From Mesorhizobium silamurunense (GTDB lineage Bacteria; Pseudomonadota; Alphaproteobacteria; Rhizobiales; Rhizobiaceae): a stretch of 36,032 bases of DNA. Position numbers and translations under genes: made by a program. Below, piece by piece: positions 17,261 through 25,611 of this stretch. The DNA lies in assembly GCF_014843825.1 (NCBI RefSeq), contig NZ_JHQR01000171.1:1-36032 (forward strand), written 5' to 3'. The stretch's first letter is position 1; every line of letters begins with the position of its first letter. The notes beneath the pieces are model-generated. The model searched no databases. It was not told the DNA's origin and saw only the letters and a list, made by a program, of their open reading frames with translations.

Positions 17261-19551
17261 ACCTTCAACCCCGCGGCTGCTTCGCGTTCGGCCAGGCGGT
17301 AGATCTGGTCGCGCCCGCGCAGATAAGGATCCGGCCATTTGACGCCACGGTCGCCGAGCGTGACCGCCGCATGCAGCGTCCAGTAGGGATCGGTGAGATG
17401 GGGTCTCGCCAGCGCCACCAGATCGGCGCGCCCGGCCATCAGGATCGAGTTGGCATGGTCGGGCTCGTAGATGTTGCCGACCGCCATCGTCGCCATGCCG
17501 ACCTCGTTGCGGATGCGGTCGGAGAACGGCGTCTGGAACATGCGGCCATAGACCGGCTTGGCGGCGATCGTGGTCTGGCCGGCCGAGACGTCGCAGAGGT
17601 CGACGCCGGCCTGATGCAGCAGCCTGGCGATCTCGACCGCATCGGCCGGCGTGATGCCTTCGATGCCCACCCAGTCATTGGCGGAGATGCGCATCGAGAT
17701 CGGCTTCTCGGCCGGCCACACCGCGCGCACCGCGTGGAAGATCTCCAGCGGATAGCGCATACGGTTTTCAAGCGAGCCGCCATAGTCGTCGGTGCGCCTG
17801 TTGGTCAGCGGCGTGATGAAAGCGGAGAGCAGATAGCCATGCGCGGCATGGATCTCCAGCATGTCGAAGCCGCAGCGCTCGGCCATCTGCGCCGAGGCGA
17901 CGAACTGGTCGCGCACCATGTCCATGTCGGTGCGGTCCATCGCCTTCGGCACCTGATTCTGCGGCGACCACGGGACCGCCGACGGCGCCATCACCGGCCA
18001 GTTGCCGGAGGTGAGCGGCTCGTCCGTTCCTTCCCAGCCAAGGCGGGTCGAGCCCTTGGCGCCGGAATGGCCGATTTGGGCGCAGATTTTCGCCTCGGTC
18101 TCGGCATGGACGAAATCGACCAGACGCTTCCAGGCCACTTCGTGTTCCGGCTTGTAGAAGCCGGTGCAGCCAGGCGTGATGCGCCCTTCGGGGCTGACGC
18201 AGGTCATCTCGATATAGAGCAACCCTGCGCCGCCCTTGGCGCGCTCGGCATAGTGAGAAAAATGCCAGTCGGTTGGACAGCCGTCGACGGCCTTGTACTG
18301 CGCCATCGGCGAGACGACGATGCGATTGGTGAGCGCCATGTCGCGCAGCCTGAACGGCGCGAACATCGGCGCGCGGCGCAGCATGTTGCCGCCGGCGCCG
18401 GCCTTGCGCTGGAACCATTCTTCGGCGCCCGCTAGCCATTCGGCGTCGCGAAGTCTGAGGTTCTCGTGGCTGATGCGCTGCGAGCGGGTAAGCAGCGAAT
18501 AGTTGAACTGCACCGGATCAAGCCCGAGATATCGTTCGACTTCCTCGAACCATTCGAGCGAATTGCGCGCCGCCGACTGCAGCTTCAGCACCTCGGTGCG
18601 GCGCGCATCCTCGTATTTGCGGAAGGCTGCCTCGAGGTCCGGCTCGGACTCGACATAGTCGGCGAGCGCCACCGCGCTTTCGAGCGCCAGCTTGGTGCCT
18701 GAGCCGATCGAAAAATGCGCCGATGCTGCCGCGTCGCCAATCAGCGCCAGGTTCTTGTGCGACCAGCGCTCGCACAGTACGCGCGGGAAATTGATCCAGG
18801 CTGAGCCGCGAATATGGTTGGCGTTGGTCATCAGCGGATGGCCGCCAAGGTGTTTTTCGAAGATGCGCTCGCAGACCGCGATCGATTCCTGCTGCGTCAT
18901 TTGGCCGAAACCGAACGCAGCCCAGGTCTGCTCGCTGCATTCGACGATGAAGGTCGCGGTCTCGCTGTCGAACTGGTAGGCATGCGCCCATACCCAGCCG
19001 TGCTCCGTCTTCTCGAAGACGAAGGTGAAGGCGTCGTCGAATTTCTGCGTGGTGCCGAGCCAGACGAACTTGCATTTGCGGGTGTCGATGTCGGGCTTGA
19101 AGACATCGGCGAAGGTGGCGCGCGATTTCGAGTTCAGCCCGTCCGCCGCGACCACCAGGTCGTGCGTTTCCATGAACGGCCTGGGGTCCGAAATATCGGT
19201 CTCGAACATCATCTTGATGCCGAGCTCGCGTGCCCTGCGCTGCAGCAGGATCAAGAGCCGCTTGCGGCCGATGCCGCAGAAGCCATGTCCCGTGGAGACC
19301 ATGCGCACGCCGTCGTGGATGACGGCGATGTCGTCCCAGTAGGCGAAATGCTTCTTGATCCAGACGGCGCTCACCGGGTCGTTCCTGGTCAGGTTCTCCA
19401 GCGTTTCGGCCGACAGCACCACGCCCCAGCCGAACGTGTCGTCCGGACGGTTGCGCTCATAGACCGTCACCTCATGCGCGGCGTCGCGCAGCTTCAGCGA
19501 GATGGCAAAGTAGAGTCCGGCCGGTCCGCCGCCGAGAACCGCAACCTTCAT
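17257..19551 (-). CDS. 2-Aminobenzoyl-CoA monooxygenase/reductase-type fusion (salicylyl-CoA 5-hydroxylase/OYE family)
   Basis: This fused flavoenzyme (764 aa) joins a class A FAD monooxygenase (residues 1 to ~380) to an Old Yellow Enzyme domain (~390-764). The first domain has the dinucleotide motif GGGPAG at 7-12 and [16 protein letters not shown] near 270. The second has [25 protein letters not shown] at its start and [30 protein letters not shown] near 565, both typical of OYE. This architecture is that of Azoarcus 2-aminobenzoyl-CoA monooxygenase/reductase, which hydroxylates and then reduces the ring of anthraniloyl-CoA. Databases often label it salicylyl-CoA 5-hydroxylase. The operon partners (SDR, hydratase, dehydrogenase, RidA) favour the aminobenzoyl-CoA role. 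The ATG at 19551 has GAGGAG ten bases upstream. It is the first gene of the operon. Confidence 0.9.
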   Translation of the reverse strand: MKVAVLGGGPAGLYFAISLKLRDAAHEVTVYERNRPDDTFGWGVVLSAETLENLTRNDPVSAVWIKKHFAYWDDIAVIHDGVRMVSTGHGFCGIGRKRLLILLQRRARELGIKMMFETDISDPRPFMETHDLVVAADGLNSKSRATFADVFKPDIDTRKCKFVWLGTTQKFDDAFTFVFEKTEHGWVWAHAYQFDSETATFIVECSEQTWAAFGFGQMTQQESIAVCERIFEKHLGGHPLMTNANHIRGSAWINFPRVLCERWSHKNLALIGDAAASAHFSIGSGTKLALESAVALADYVESEPDLEAAFRKYEDARRTEVLKLQSAARNSLEWFEEVERYLGLDPVQFNYSLLTRSQRISHENLRLRDAEWLAGAEEWFQRKAGAGGNMLRRAPMFAPFRLRDMALTNRIVVSPMAQYKAVDGCPTDWHFSHYAERAKGGAGLLYIEMTCVSPEGRITPGCTGFYKPEHEVAWKRLVDFVHAETEAKICAQIGHSGAKGSTRLGWEGTDEPLTSGNWPVMAPSAVPWSPQNQVPKAMDRTDMDMVRDQFVASAQMAERCGFDMLEIHAAHGYLLSAFITPLTNRRTDDYGGSLENRMRYPLEIFHAVRAVWPAEKPISMRISANDWVGIEGITPADAVEIARLLHQAGVDLCDVSAGQTTIAAKPVYGRMFQTPFSDRIRNEVGMATMAVGNIYEPDHANSILMAGRADLVALARPHLTDPYWTLHAAVTLGDRGVKWPDPYLRGRDQIYRLAEREAAAGLKV

Positions 19552-19576
19552 GTCTTGCGATCTCCTCTTCGCATAG

Positions 19577-19603
19577 GGGATCGCCGGCAAGGCCGGCGAT
19601 CCC
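19577..19603 (-). promoter_or_regulatory. Perfect 12-bp stem-loop in the 5' leader of the aryl-CoA operon
   Basis: GGGATCGCCGGC pairs completely with GCCGGCGATCCC around a three-base loop. It ends 25 bases before the ATG and starts almost exactly where the predicted transcript should begin (about 19604). A 5'-end hairpin would protect the message from degradation. No U-run follows, so a terminator for the upstream gene is less likely. Confidence 0.75.
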
Positions 19604-19610
19604 GACTGTC

Positions 19611-19658
19611 AGTATCACGCCAGAAGGCAATTATTTCAAGCTTGAAGTTTTATAATTG
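19611..19658 (-). promoter_or_regulatory. Predicted sigma-70 promoter with overlapping MarR-type palindrome
   Basis: On the minus strand TTGAAA (19634-19639) and GATACT (19611-19616) are 17 bases apart, a good -35/-10 pair in front of the aryl-CoA operon. The -35 box lies on a perfect 12-base palindrome, TTCAAGCTTGAA (19635-19646). Outside it, CAATTAT (19628-19634) and ATAATTG (19652-19658) form a wider inverted pair. Binding of a MarR dimer here would block RNA polymerase. The likely regulator is the MarR encoded in the operon at 16035-16499. Confidence 0.65.
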
Positions 19659-19688
19659 AATAATCGCCTGAGCGCTTTGCGGATCGGA

Positions 19689-20288
19689 TCACTTGGCCGG
19701 ATCCTTGGGGCTCCACAGCACCGTCTCGGCCCCTTTCTCGTAGGCCATGCCTTGCGGGTAGCTGATCGCTTCGAGCTGCAATCCCCATGGCGCCTGGAAA
19801 TAGAGGATGGTCTGGCCGGCGGCCGGCCCTTCCTTGACCGGCAGAGGCCCCAATCGCGTCTTGACGCCCTTGGCGTCGAGATAGGTCTTCGCCGCGGCGA
19901 CGTCGTCGACATAGAAGGCAATGTGATAGCCACCGATATCGCTGTTCTTGGGCGTTGCGTCCTTCTGATCCGGCGCGGTGTATTTGAACAGCTCAATGTT
20001 CGATCCGGTGCCGCAGCGGACCATGGTGATCTCCTCGATCACCGCCTTCGGATCGACGCCGAGCAGGTCCTGCATGAAGGTGCCCTGGTCGTCGGCGAAC
20101 GGGCCGAAGGACATCGCCTTCTTGCAGCCGACCACCCCGGTGAAAAAGTCGACGGCCTGCTTCATGTCGGGCACGGTGATGCCGGTATGGTCGTGCCCGC
20201 GCATGCCGGGGATCGAATCGGCCGAAGCCGCACCCATTGATCCGAACAAAGTGGCTGCGAACATCGCGGCCTGGACTGCGTATTTCAC
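19689..20288 (-). CDS. Exported VOC-fold (glyoxalase/dioxygenase superfamily) protein
   Basis: This 199-aa VOC-superfamily protein starts with a Sec signal peptide (KYAVQAAMFAATLFGSMGAASA, cleavage before DSIPG), so it should act in the periplasm; most VOC proteins are cytoplasmic. Two beta-alpha-beta modules are visible: GHDHTGITVPDMKQAVDFF with a metal-site His, and IGGYHIAFYVDDVAAAKTYLD with a second His. The glutamate of QLEAIS near the C terminus would complete the site. I chose the GTG at 20288 because GGAGG lies five bases upstream and the signal peptide then starts directly; an ATG at 20300 overlaps that ribosome-binding site. It lies upstream of the aryl-CoA operon on the same strand but is separated by that operon's promoter. 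The function is unknown. Confidence 0.85.
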   Translation of the reverse strand: MKYAVQAAMFAATLFGSMGAASADSIPGMRGHDHTGITVPDMKQAVDFFTGVVGCKKAMSFGPFADDQGTFMQDLLGVDPKAVIEEITMVRCGTGSNIELFKYTAPDQKDATPKNSDIGGYHIAFYVDDVAAAKTYLDAKGVKTRLGPLPVKEGPAAGQTILYFQAPWGLQLEAISYPQGMAYEKGAETVLWSPKDPAK

Positions 20289-20370
20289 GTCACCCTCCAT
20301 TGGCGGGCTGGCTTTGCCACTGCGCACATCCGAGGCCCGCTGTTCGGCGTGCGGCCAGATTAAGCTTTTC

Positions 20371-21201
20371 TCATGCAGGCGCCTTCGCTGGCAGCCGCAG
20401 CCAGTCCGCGTCGATCTCGGGCAGCGGGATGGCGGCGAGCAGGTCGCGCGTGTAGGCCTCCTTGGGATTGTCGAACAGCGCGTCGGTTGCGCTCGCTTCG
20501 ACGATCCTGCCCTCGCGCATGACGATGACCTGCCGGCAGAGCCGCCGGATCACCGACAGGTCGTGGCTGATGAAGGCGATCGTCAGTCCCATCTCAGCCG
20601 CGAGCTTTTCGAGCAGGGTCAGGATCTGCGCCTGCGTCGAGACATCGAGGCCGGAGACGATCTCGTCGGCCAGCACGAATTTCGGCGACAGCGCCAGCGC
20701 CCGTGCGATGCCGACGCGCTGCCGCTGTCCGCCCGACAACTCGTGGCGGTAGCGGCTGGCAAAATTCCGCGGCAGGCCGACGCGCTGCAAGGCTTCCGCG
20801 ACGCGCTCCTTGAGCCTGTCGCCAAAGCCGTTCTGCCTCAGCGGTGCTGCGATGATATTGAAGATCGTATGCCGTGGGTTGAGCGAGGACATCGGGTCCT
20901 GGAAGATCATCTGCAGGTCGCGGCGCAGCGGCCTCAGCTCGGCCTCCGACAGATGGCTGATGTCGCGCCCTTCGACGCGGATCGAGCCGGCGCTCGGCTC
21001 GATCAGGCGCACCAGCGCGCGGCCGAGCGTCGACTTGCCCGAGCCGGACTCGCCGACGATGCCGGTCACCGATCCCTTCGGCAGGTCGAAATCCAGCCCC
21101 TTGAGGATCTCGGCCAGCGGTGCGCGGCCGATCAGCGGCTTGCGCGTCATGTCGGGCAGCGCCACCTTCAGCCCGCGCACGGAAAACAGCGGCTCAGCCA
21201 T
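20371..21201 (-). CDS. Peptide-type ABC transporter ATP-binding protein (DppF-like)
   Basis: This is an ATPase (276 aa) of the nickel/oligopeptide importer family. It has Walker A GESGSGKST near residue 50, Q-loop FQDPMSSLNPRHT, signature LSGGQRQR near 162, Walker B FVLADEIVSGLD near 180 and the switch segment ISHDLSVIRRLC. Walker B reads DEIVSGLD where DEPVSALD is normal; the catalytic Glu is intact. It is the last gene of a five-component importer and its ATG overlaps the end of the preceding ATPase gene by eight bases. The product pairs with that ATPase as the motor. The transporter is distinct from dppABCDF at 2843-8085 and likely serves a different substrate. Confidence 0.92.
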   Translation of the reverse strand: MAEPLFSVRGLKVALPDMTRKPLIGRAPLAEILKGLDFDLPKGSVTGIVGESGSGKSTLGRALVRLIEPSAGSIRVEGRDISHLSEAELRPLRRDLQMIFQDPMSSLNPRHTIFNIIAAPLRQNGFGDRLKERVAEALQRVGLPRNFASRYRHELSGGQRQRVGIARALALSPKFVLADEIVSGLDVSTQAQILTLLEKLAAEMGLTIAFISHDLSVIRRLCRQVIVMREGRIVEASATDALFDNPKEAYTRDLLAAIPLPEIDADWLRLPAKAPA

Positions 21202-22072
21202 GGGCCGGTCTCCATGCTTTGTCGGCGGCGGCGATCTCGGCGGTGAGCCCGGCGAGTACGGTCTCGTCCACCGGCTTCAGCGAAGCGTAGGGATCGGTGT
21301 AGCGCGGCGTCGCGGCGATCAGCGCCCGCGTGTAGGGGTGCTGGGGCGCAGCAAAGAGGGCTGCGGTGTCGGCTTCCTCAACCACCTTGCCGGCATAGAG
21401 CACCGACACCTTCTGGCTGATCTTGGCGACGACGCCGAGATCGTGGGTAACGAACAGGATCGCCGTGCCGTGGTCGCGCTGCAGCTCAGCGATCAGCCGC
21501 AGGATCTGCTTCTGCACGGTCACGTCCAGCGCCGTCGTCGGCTCGTCGGCAACGATCAGCCGGGGCTCGGCGGCGAACGCCGCCGCGATCAGCACGCGCT
21601 GGCGCATGCCGCCGGAGAGCTCGTGCGGATAGCATTTCAGCACGCGTTGCGGGTCGCGGAACTGCACCTCGTCGAGCAATTGCCGGATGCGCTTGTCCGC
21701 CCTCTCGCCGCTCCAGCCGAGAATGCGCACCAGCCTGTCGGTCATCTGCGGGCCGATGCGGCGCGACCGGTTGAGCGCGGTGAGCGGGTCCTGCGGGATC
21801 AGCGCCGTGCGGGCGCCGATCAATGTGCGCCGTGCTTTCGCATCGAGCCGGCTAAGTTCCTCGCCTTCGATCAGCATCTCGCCTTCGATGATGCGCACGC
21901 TTTTCGGCAGGACGCCGAGCAGCGCCTTGCCGATCATCGTCTTGCCGGCGCCGCTCTCGCCGACCAGCGCGCGCACCTCGCCCGGCTGGACGGCAAGCGA
22001 CACCGAGCGCAGCACGCGCTGGCCGTTGGGCAGCAGGGCGCTGAGCGAACGGATTTCGAGGCACGCGCTCAT
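21194..22072 (-). CDS. Peptide-type ABC transporter ATP-binding protein (DppD-like)
   Basis: This is the first ATPase (292 aa) of the second importer. Walker A is GESGAGKT near residue 39, the signature is LSGGMRQR near 155, Walker B is [12 protein letters not shown] near 174, and the switch histidine is in [22 protein letters not shown] near residue 250 is the family's C-terminal motif. The ATG at 22072 overlaps the stop of the permease gene (ATGA), and its own stop lies inside the next ATPase gene. The tight overlaps indicate coordinated translation of all the membrane and motor subunits. Confidence 0.92.
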   Translation of the reverse strand: MSACLEIRSLSALLPNGQRVLRSVSLAVQPGEVRALVGESGAGKTMIGKALLGVLPKSVRIIEGEMLIEGEELSRLDAKARRTLIGARTALIPQDPLTALNRSRRIGPQMTDRLVRILGWSGERADKRIRQLLDEVQFRDPQRVLKCYPHELSGGMRQRVLIAAAFAAEPRLIVADEPTTALDVTVQKQILRLIAELQRDHGTAILFVTHDLGVVAKISQKVSVLYAGKVVEEADTAALFAAPQHPYTRALIAATPRYTDPYASLKPVDETVLAGLTAEIAAADKAWRPAHG

Positions 22073-22917
22073 CGCAGCACCGGATCGAAACGCGCCTTCA
22101 ATCCTTCGCCGAACTGGCTGAAGGAAAGCACGGTGAGGATCAATGTGATCAGCGGGAACACCAGCACCCACCAGGCCTGATGGATCGACAGCCGGCCTTC
22201 GGCGATGATGCTGCCCCAGGTCGGGTCGTCGGTCGAGATCGACAAATTGACGAAGGAGAGGATCGCCTCGACGATGACGGCGATGCCCATTTCGAGCGAC
22301 AGCAGCGCCACCACCGAAGGTAGCACATTGGGCAGCACCTCGCGCAGCATGATGCCGATGCGGCCATAGCCGGCGATGCGCGCGCTCTCGACATAATCCA
22401 TGCGCGCTTGGCTCATCGCTTCGGCGCGGATCACCCGGCAGAAGCGCGTCCAGTCGATGACGGCAATCGCGATGATGACGGAGCTCAGACCGGTGCCCAG
22501 CACCGCGACCAAAAGGATGGCGAACAGCACCGGCGGGAACGCCATCCAGATATCGACGATGCGCGAGATGAAGCGGTCGGCCCAGCCGCCGAAATAACCG
22601 GCGATCAGGCCCAGCGCCGAGCCGATGAGGCAGGCGGACGTCGCCGCCGCGAAAGCGACGATGAAGGCGATGCGGCCGCCAAAGATCAGTCGCGACAAAA
22701 GATCCCGCCCTAGGCTGTCGGTGCCCAGCCAATAGCCGGACTCGGCGCCGTCTAGCCAGAAGGGCGGCAGGCGCTCCAGCATCAGGTCTTGGGCCAGCGG
22801 GTCCTGCGGCGCGATCAGCGGGGCGAAGGTGGCCGCGGCGAGCGCAAGGATCAGCCAGCCGCCGGCCAGCCACAGTCGCGGGCTCAGCCCGCGTCTTGAG
22901 GTGCGCGCCTCATCCAT
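22069..22917 (-). CDS. Peptide-type ABC transporter permease (DppC-like)
   Basis: This permease (282 aa) has the DppC layout: one N-terminal membrane segment (LWLAGGWLILALAAATFAPLI, about residues 15-37), the signature WLGTDSLGRDLLSRLIFGGR near 63-82, the EAA loop SARIAGYGRIGIMLREVLPN near 176-195, and a C terminus [15 protein letters not shown] chose the ATG at 22917, which overlaps the partner permease stop by eight bases; a start at 22944 would overlap further with no ribosome-binding site. It forms the channel together with the product of 22910-23917. Confidence 0.92.
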   Translation of the reverse strand: MDEARTSRRGLSPRLWLAGGWLILALAAATFAPLIAPQDPLAQDLMLERLPPFWLDGAESGYWLGTDSLGRDLLSRLIFGGRIAFIVAFAAATSACLIGSALGLIAGYFGGWADRFISRIVDIWMAFPPVLFAILLVAVLGTGLSSVIIAIAVIDWTRFCRVIRAEAMSQARMDYVESARIAGYGRIGIMLREVLPNVLPSVVALLSLEMGIAVIVEAILSFVNLSISTDDPTWGSIIAEGRLSIHQAWWVLVFPLITLILTVLSFSQFGEGLKARFDPVLR

Positions 22918-23917
22918 GGCGCAGCCTCGGATTGAGCAGCGCATACATCATGTCGACGGCAAGATTGACCAGCACGAAGAGCAGCGCGAAGACCAGCACG
23001 ATGCCCTGGATCAGCGGCAGGTCGCGGTTGATGACGGCGTCGATCGCCATATTGCCGAGGCCTTCATAGGAAAACAGCCGCTCGACGATGACGGTGCCGC
23101 CGATCAGGAAGGTGAACTGCACTCCGACCAGCGTCAGCGTCGGCAGCGCCGCGTTCTTCAGCGCCTCGCGCAGGATGACCTGCGTTTCGGAAAAACCTTT
23201 GACCCTCGCCAGCACGACATAGTCGAGGTCGAGCACTTCCTTCAGCGACTGTTTCAAGAGCTGCGCGATGATCGCCGCCAGCGGCAGCGCCAGTGCCACG
23301 GCCGGCATCAGCATGTGTTTGAGCAAGTCCCAGATCAGGTCGAAGCGGAGTCGAAGGATGCTCTCGACGAGATAGAACTGCGTGACGAAAGGCAGGTCGA
23401 GTTGCGGCGACACCCGGCCGGAAATGTCGAACACGGGGATAAGCACGCCGAACAGCAGGATCAGCACCAGGCCCCAGAGGAAGTCGGGGATGGAGAGCGT
23501 CGCGCCGCTGGCGATGTCGATGCCGGCCTCGACCGCCGTGCCGCGCGAGCGGGCGCCGAGGATCGCGGCGGTGACGCCGATCGCGATCGCCATCAGCAGT
23601 GCCACTGTCGCCAGCTCCAGCGTCGCCGGCAGCCGGTTGAAGACCAGGCCGAGCACATCCTGGCGCAGCGAGATCGAGGTGCCGAAATCGCCGTGCAGCA
23701 CGCCGGCGAGCCAGATGAAGAACTGCTGGACGAGTGTCTTGTCGAGCCCATAGAGCGCGCGCAGCCGCGCGATGTCGGCATCGCTGGCGCCGGGCGGCAG
23801 CATCATGGCGATCGGATCGCCGGGCGCCACGCGGATAACGACGAACACGACGACGGCCACGCCGAACAGCGTGACCAGCATCGTCAACAGACGAACAAGG
23901 AACCTTTGCAGCAACAT
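22910..23917 (-). CDS. Peptide-type ABC transporter permease (DppB-like)
   Basis: This permease (335 aa) is of the DppB type, starting MLLQRFLVRLLTMLVTLFGVAVVVF, with RVAPGDPIAMM straight after the first membrane segment. The EAA loop is ARVKGFSETQVILREALKNAALP near residues 230-252, and the tail NLAVDMMYALLNPRLR is typical. It lies 70 bases downstream of the binding-protein gene, and a strong stem-loop occupies part of that gap, the same arrangement as dppA-dppB in this window. The two paralogous transporters differ clearly in sequence, so this is not a recent duplication. Confidence 0.92.
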   Translation of the reverse strand: MLLQRFLVRLLTMLVTLFGVAVVVFVVIRVAPGDPIAMMLPPGASDADIARLRALYGLDKTLVQQFFIWLAGVLHGDFGTSISLRQDVLGLVFNRLPATLELATVALLMAIAIGVTAAILGARSRGTAVEAGIDIASGATLSIPDFLWGLVLILLFGVLIPVFDISGRVSPQLDLPFVTQFYLVESILRLRFDLIWDLLKHMLMPAVALALPLAAIIAQLLKQSLKEVLDLDYVVLARVKGFSETQVILREALKNAALPTLTLVGVQFTFLIGGTVIVERLFSYEGLGNMAIDAVINRDLPLIQGIVLVFALLFVLVNLAVDMMYALLNPRLRHG

Positions 23918-23941
23918 CTGCCAATACGCCCGGATGAAAAT

Positions 23942-23966
23942 GCGCGCCGTCTTACCGACGGCGCGC
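23942..23966 (-). terminator. Intercistronic stem-loop after the second family 5 binding protein
   Basis: GCGCGCCGTC and GACGGCGCGC form a perfect 10-bp stem with a 5-base loop, 21 bases after the binding-protein stop and 24 before the permease start. On the transcribed strand only a short U-rich stretch follows. Partial termination or mRNA 3'-end protection is likely. Confidence 0.65.
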
Positions 23967-23987
23967 GCGGCAATCCAAGGCCGATGA

Positions 23988-25514
23988 TCAGGCCGGGGTC
24001 ATCAGCGCCGGCAGCAGCGCGCCGGACACATGCTGCACGACATTGACCTTCTTCGAATGCACGATCGGCTGCGCATACTGCATCAGCGGCAGCACATAGG
24101 CCTGCTCGGCAATGTATTTGTCGACCGCCTTCCAGCCGGCGATGCGCTCGGCTTCGTTCTTTTCGCCCCACAGCGGGTTGATCATGTCGACAAGGTCCTT
24201 GCTGTCCCACACCGAATGCGGGCTCGGGCCGTACATGGCAAAGCCGGTCGAGGTGGTCGGGTCGCCGATGGCGTTGCCCCAATTGTAGAAGGCGGCCGGC
24301 GCCAGCTTGTCGGCAGCGCGCAGCTCGTAATGCTTGGCGATCTCGTAGACCTCGATATTGGCCTCGATGCCGACCTTGCGCCACATGCCGACGATCGCCT
24401 GGATCATCTCATAGTCCTTGGGCTTGAAGCCCTTGGTCGTCTGTATGGTGAACTTGACCGGCTTCTTGGGCGAATAGCCGGACGCGGCGAGCAGTTCCTT
24501 GGCCTTTTCCGGATTGTGCTCCACCTTGATCGACGCATCGAAGGCCGCGTATTCCGGCGTCTCCAGCGTCGCGATCGGTTGGCCGTAACCGCGCAGCAGC
24601 CGCTTGACCAGCAGCTCCTTGTCCACCGCCATCACCGCCGCCTGGCGCACATTCTTGTCCAGCATCGCCTCGATGTCGTTGAAAAAGATCATGCCGATGT
24701 CGGAGACGTTCTTGATCGAGCCGGCGAGCCCGTCCTTGGCGATCAGCCGGTCATATTCCTCGTAGGGGATTTCGAGCGTCACCTGCGAGGAGCCGGACTC
24801 GATCTCGGCGACGCGGCTCGCCGCGTCGGTGACGAATTTGATCGTCACATTCTCGAAGGCCGGCTTGGCGCCCCAGTAGTTCGGGTTGGCCTTCAGCCGC
24901 AGGAAGGCGTTGCGCTCGAACTTGTCGACCATATAGGGCCCGGTGCCGATCGGCGCCTTTTCAAAACCTTCGGCGCCCACCTTCTCGTAATAGGCCTTCG
25001 GCATGATGTAGCCGGTGAGGAACGACATCCACTTGAAATAGACCGGGTCGAACTGCACGACGTCGCCGGTGATCTTGTTGCCGTCGATCTTGAAGTTGTT
25101 GACGTTCTTCCAGACGAACTGGATGGGGTTGCCGGTCTTTTCGTCGCCGGCCCGCTGCAGCGACCATACCACATCCTCTGCGGTGAAAGGCGAGCCGTCA
25201 TGCCATTTGACCCCGTCGCGAACCGTCATCATCACCTTGGTGCGGTCATCGTTCCAGCCCCATTCGGTGAGCAGGCCCGGCGTGAAGGAGAGGTCCGGCT
25301 TCTGCGGAATGAACTGGTCGAACACCGACTGGTAGAGGCCCTGGATGGTCGGGTTGACGGCCGACGGTCCGGTCGTCGGGTCCCAGGACGGCAGGTTGAC
25401 GTTGTAGGCGATCGTGAGTTCGCCGGCCGCCTTTGCCGCCCTCGGCAGGCCGAGCGTGGCCGCGCCGATCGCCGCCGCGCCATATCCGAGAAGCTCGCGT
25501 CTGTTGATGGTCAT
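23988..25514 (-). CDS. ABC transporter substrate-binding protein, SBP family 5, with Tat-like signal
   Basis: This 508-aa periplasmic binding protein of the oligopeptide/nickel family begins with a twin-arginine signal (INRRELLGYGAAAIGAATLG, cleavage after AKA near residue 29), so export may go through Tat. Family features include GVKWHDGSPFTAEDVVWSLQRA near residue 90, APIGTGPYMVDKF near 180, VRQAAVMAVDKELLVKRLL near 285 and VGIEANIEVYE near 385. It is more like the alkaloid, opine or glutathione-type binders than like DppA, but the ligand cannot be read off. I chose the ATG at 25514, preceded by AGGGGAAC; the frame extends upstream only through non-homologous sequence. A gap of 97 bases separates it from the FAD enzyme gene upstream. 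Confidence 0.92.
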   Translation of the reverse strand: MTINRRELLGYGAAAIGAATLGLPRAAKAAGELTIAYNVNLPSWDPTTGPSAVNPTIQGLYQSVFDQFIPQKPDLSFTPGLLTEWGWNDDRTKVMMTVRDGVKWHDGSPFTAEDVVWSLQRAGDEKTGNPIQFVWKNVNNFKIDGNKITGDVVQFDPVYFKWMSFLTGYIMPKAYYEKVGAEGFEKAPIGTGPYMVDKFERNAFLRLKANPNYWGAKPAFENVTIKFVTDAASRVAEIESGSSQVTLEIPYEEYDRLIAKDGLAGSIKNVSDIGMIFFNDIEAMLDKNVRQAAVMAVDKELLVKRLLRGYGQPIATLETPEYAAFDASIKVEHNPEKAKELLAASGYSPKKPVKFTIQTTKGFKPKDYEMIQAIVGMWRKVGIEANIEVYEIAKHYELRAADKLAPAAFYNWGNAIGDPTTSTGFAMYGPSPHSVWDSKDLVDMINPLWGEKNEAERIAGWKAVDKYIAEQAYVLPLMQYAQPIVHSKKVNVVQHVSGALLPALMTPA

Positions 25515-25611
25515 GGTCGTTCCCCTTGTTGGTTGTCCCTGCGCGGCGTTTTTCGTTCGTAGGTTCAGGTTGGTGGGCAACCGCGCCTTGTCCATCCTGG
25601 AATTCCTCGGC

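Noticed and set aside
17257..19551. Calling the fused flavoenzyme a salicylyl-CoA 5-hydroxylase specifically
   Set aside because: Salicylyl-CoA hydroxylation does not need the OYE reductase half, and the beta-oxidation-type partners plus RidA fit a 2-aminobenzoyl-CoA monooxygenase/reductase better. The substrate remains unproven.
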